Source: G963704535 sp963704535
GTDB taxonomy: Bacteria; Chloroflexota; Chloroflexia; Chloroflexales; Roseiflexaceae
Length of the DNA: 64,000 nucleotides
Direction of reading: 5' to 3'
Assembly (NCBI GenBank): GCA_963704535.1
Contig: OY969916.1
Coordinates: 2,914,001 to 2,978,000, forward strand
Under the pieces are notes generated by a model. It did not search any database. It worked only from the letters and a program-made list of their open reading frames with translations, and was not told the DNA's origin. Below are positions 62,700-64,000 of this stretch, piece after piece. Position numbers and translations under genes: made by a program. Within the stretch, counting starts at the first letter, position 1. Each line of letters starts with the position of its first letter.

Positions 62700-64000
62700 C
62701 TAGCCCGACATCGCAGGATCGATCCTACGAGACGGCTATCGCCATTATTGGGATGTCGGGCCGGTTTCCGGGCGCGACGGATACCGGCGCGTTCTGGCAG
62801 AACATCGCCGCTGGAGTGCGCTCGATCCGCAGCTTCACGGATGCGGAGCTACTGGCGGCCGGCGTGGACCCGGCGCTGCTTCAGCAGCCCAACTACGTCA
62901 AAGCCGGCACAGTTCTCGATCAGGTCGATCAGTTTGATGCGGCGTTCTTTGGCTACACGCCCCGCGAAGCCGAGATCATGGACCCGCAGCACCGGCTGTT
63001 TCTGGAATGTGCCTGGGAGGCGCTCGAACACGCCGCCTACAACCCCGAAGCCTACAGCGGCCTGATCGGTGTCTTCGCCGGCTCGGCATTCTCAGGCTAT
63101 GCGCTGCATAATATTGCCTCGACCAGGAGTTGGTCGATCTGGTTGGTGCGTTCCAGGTCGATCTGGCCAATAATGTCAACTCGCTGGCCTCGACGGTCTC
63201 GTACAAGCTCAATTTGCGCGGGCCGAGCGTGGTGGTGCAGACCTTCTGCTCGACCTCGCTGGTGGCGGTCCATATGGCCTGCCAGGGCCTGATCACCTAC
63301 GAGATCGATATCGCGCTGGCGGGCGGTGCGGCGATTGCGGTGCCACACGGCCAGGGGTATCTGTACCAGGAGGGCGGGATCGTCTCGCCCGATGGTCGCG
63401 TGCGTACCTTCGACGCCAACGCCAAAGGCAGTGTGATGAGCAACGGTCTGGGGATCGTGGTGCTCAAGCGTATGAAAGAGGCCCTGGCGGATGGCGACCA
63501 GATTTATGCGGTGATTCGCGGCTCGGCGGTCAATAACGACGGCATTCGCAAGGTTGGCTACACCGCGCCCGGCCTGACCGGCCAGACCGCTGTGATCGCC
63601 CGCGCGATGCGACGGGCGGGTATCAAGCCGGAGACGATCAGCTACGTGGAGGCGCACGGGACGGCCACGCCGCTGGGCGACTCGGTCGAGCTTGCGGCCA
63701 TGATCAAGGCCTTCCAGCGCGGGACGAACAAGCGCCAGTTCTGCGCGATCGGCTCGGCCAAGCCGAATGTGGGGCATCTCGACCGCGCGTCGGGGGTGAC
63801 CGGGCTGATCAAGACTAGCCTGGCGCTGCACCACCAACTACTGCCGCCCAGCATCGAGTTTGAGACGCCGAATCCCGAGATCGATCTTGCCAGCAGCCCG
63901 TTCTATGTGAATACCAGCCTGACCGCCTGGCCACGGAACGGTACACCGCGCCGGGCCGGGGTCAGTTCGTTTGGCCTGGGTGGCACGAATGCCCACGTGG
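62696..64000 (+). CDS. Second modular PKS, KS domain (frameshifted, cut by window edge)
   Basis: Starts MTSPTSQDRSYETAIAIIGM with ATG overlapping the previous stop. The KS runs to the window end: QTFCSTSLVAVHMACQ (Cys), VEAHGTATPLGD and KPNVGHLD are all in the second frame. The frames change near 63117, where one extra base joins LHNIA to LDQELVDLVGAFQVDLA. The KS is very close in DNA sequence to the KS of the preceding gene. The remaining domains lie beyond the window. Confidence 0.9.

Overview
The window looks like GC-rich chromosomal DNA from a Chloroflexota bacterium, class Chloroflexia. This placement is inference. It rests on an ECF sigma/RskA pair, a PPOX F420-type oxidoreductase, a SNF2/SWIM pair, kinase/PP2C/VWA/FHA signalling genes with a PQQ-type propeller, P/T-rich lipoproteins, and intergenic DNA crowded with palindromic repeats. 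No rRNA, CRISPR array, origin or phage block is visible. The one RNA gene I can support is a selenocysteine tRNA at 50.7 kb.

Layout. 0-5.4 kb: a cut-off secreted protein, then an arsenic-type arsR/flavoprotein pair between two insertion sequences (ISH3-like and IS4-like), each with a one-base frameshift in its transposase. 5.4-8 kb: a 21-bp minisatellite, an NTF2-like protein and an M61 peptidase. 8-19 kb: a divergent locus. Leftward are a ferritin-like protein of the iminophenylpyruvate-dimer-synthase family, a LodA-like cysteine-tryptophylquinone oxidase, its LodB-like flavoprotein and an unknown protein. Rightward are a large unknown protein, a secreted protein with one CxxCH haem motif, and a tyrosinase. 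Two opposed sigma-70-type promoters lie between them. This is the most unusual gene set here.

19-37 kb: mostly housekeeping and catabolic genes (metG, PPOX protein, S41 lipoprotein protease, alpha-amylase, SWIM protein plus SNF2 helicase, PfkB kinase, a sigma-like factor, a lipoprotein metallopeptidase, small membrane proteins). 36.8-44.5 kb: ECF sigma factor and RskA-type anti-sigma, a complete IS982-family element, Lon protease, an SH3b membrane protein, a 96-bp x5 repeat array and a sugar-nucleotide dehydratase. 44.7-50.5 kb: a Ser/Thr phospho-signalling cluster. 50.7-64 kb: tRNA-Sec, a LuxR-type regulator, a repeat-rich gap, then a rightward run of MacB/FtsX permease, zinc-ribbon membrane protein, ABC ATPase, ABC-2 permease and modular type I polyketide synthases (KS-AT-KR-ACP, then a second module cut by the window edge).

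Two themes cross the window. First, at least five families of small palindromic elements (A-E in the feature list) plus arrays of 7-10-bp tandem words fill the intergenic DNA. Some are translated in frame inside genes: the lid region of Lon, the AT domain of the first PKS, the signal peptide of the S41 protease and the C-terminus of a small membrane protein. Second, about ten single-base frameshifts break otherwise well-conserved proteins, several of them in short G/C runs. Either the assembly carries indel errors or many of these genes are decaying, so frameshifted genes are described as reconstructed wholes.
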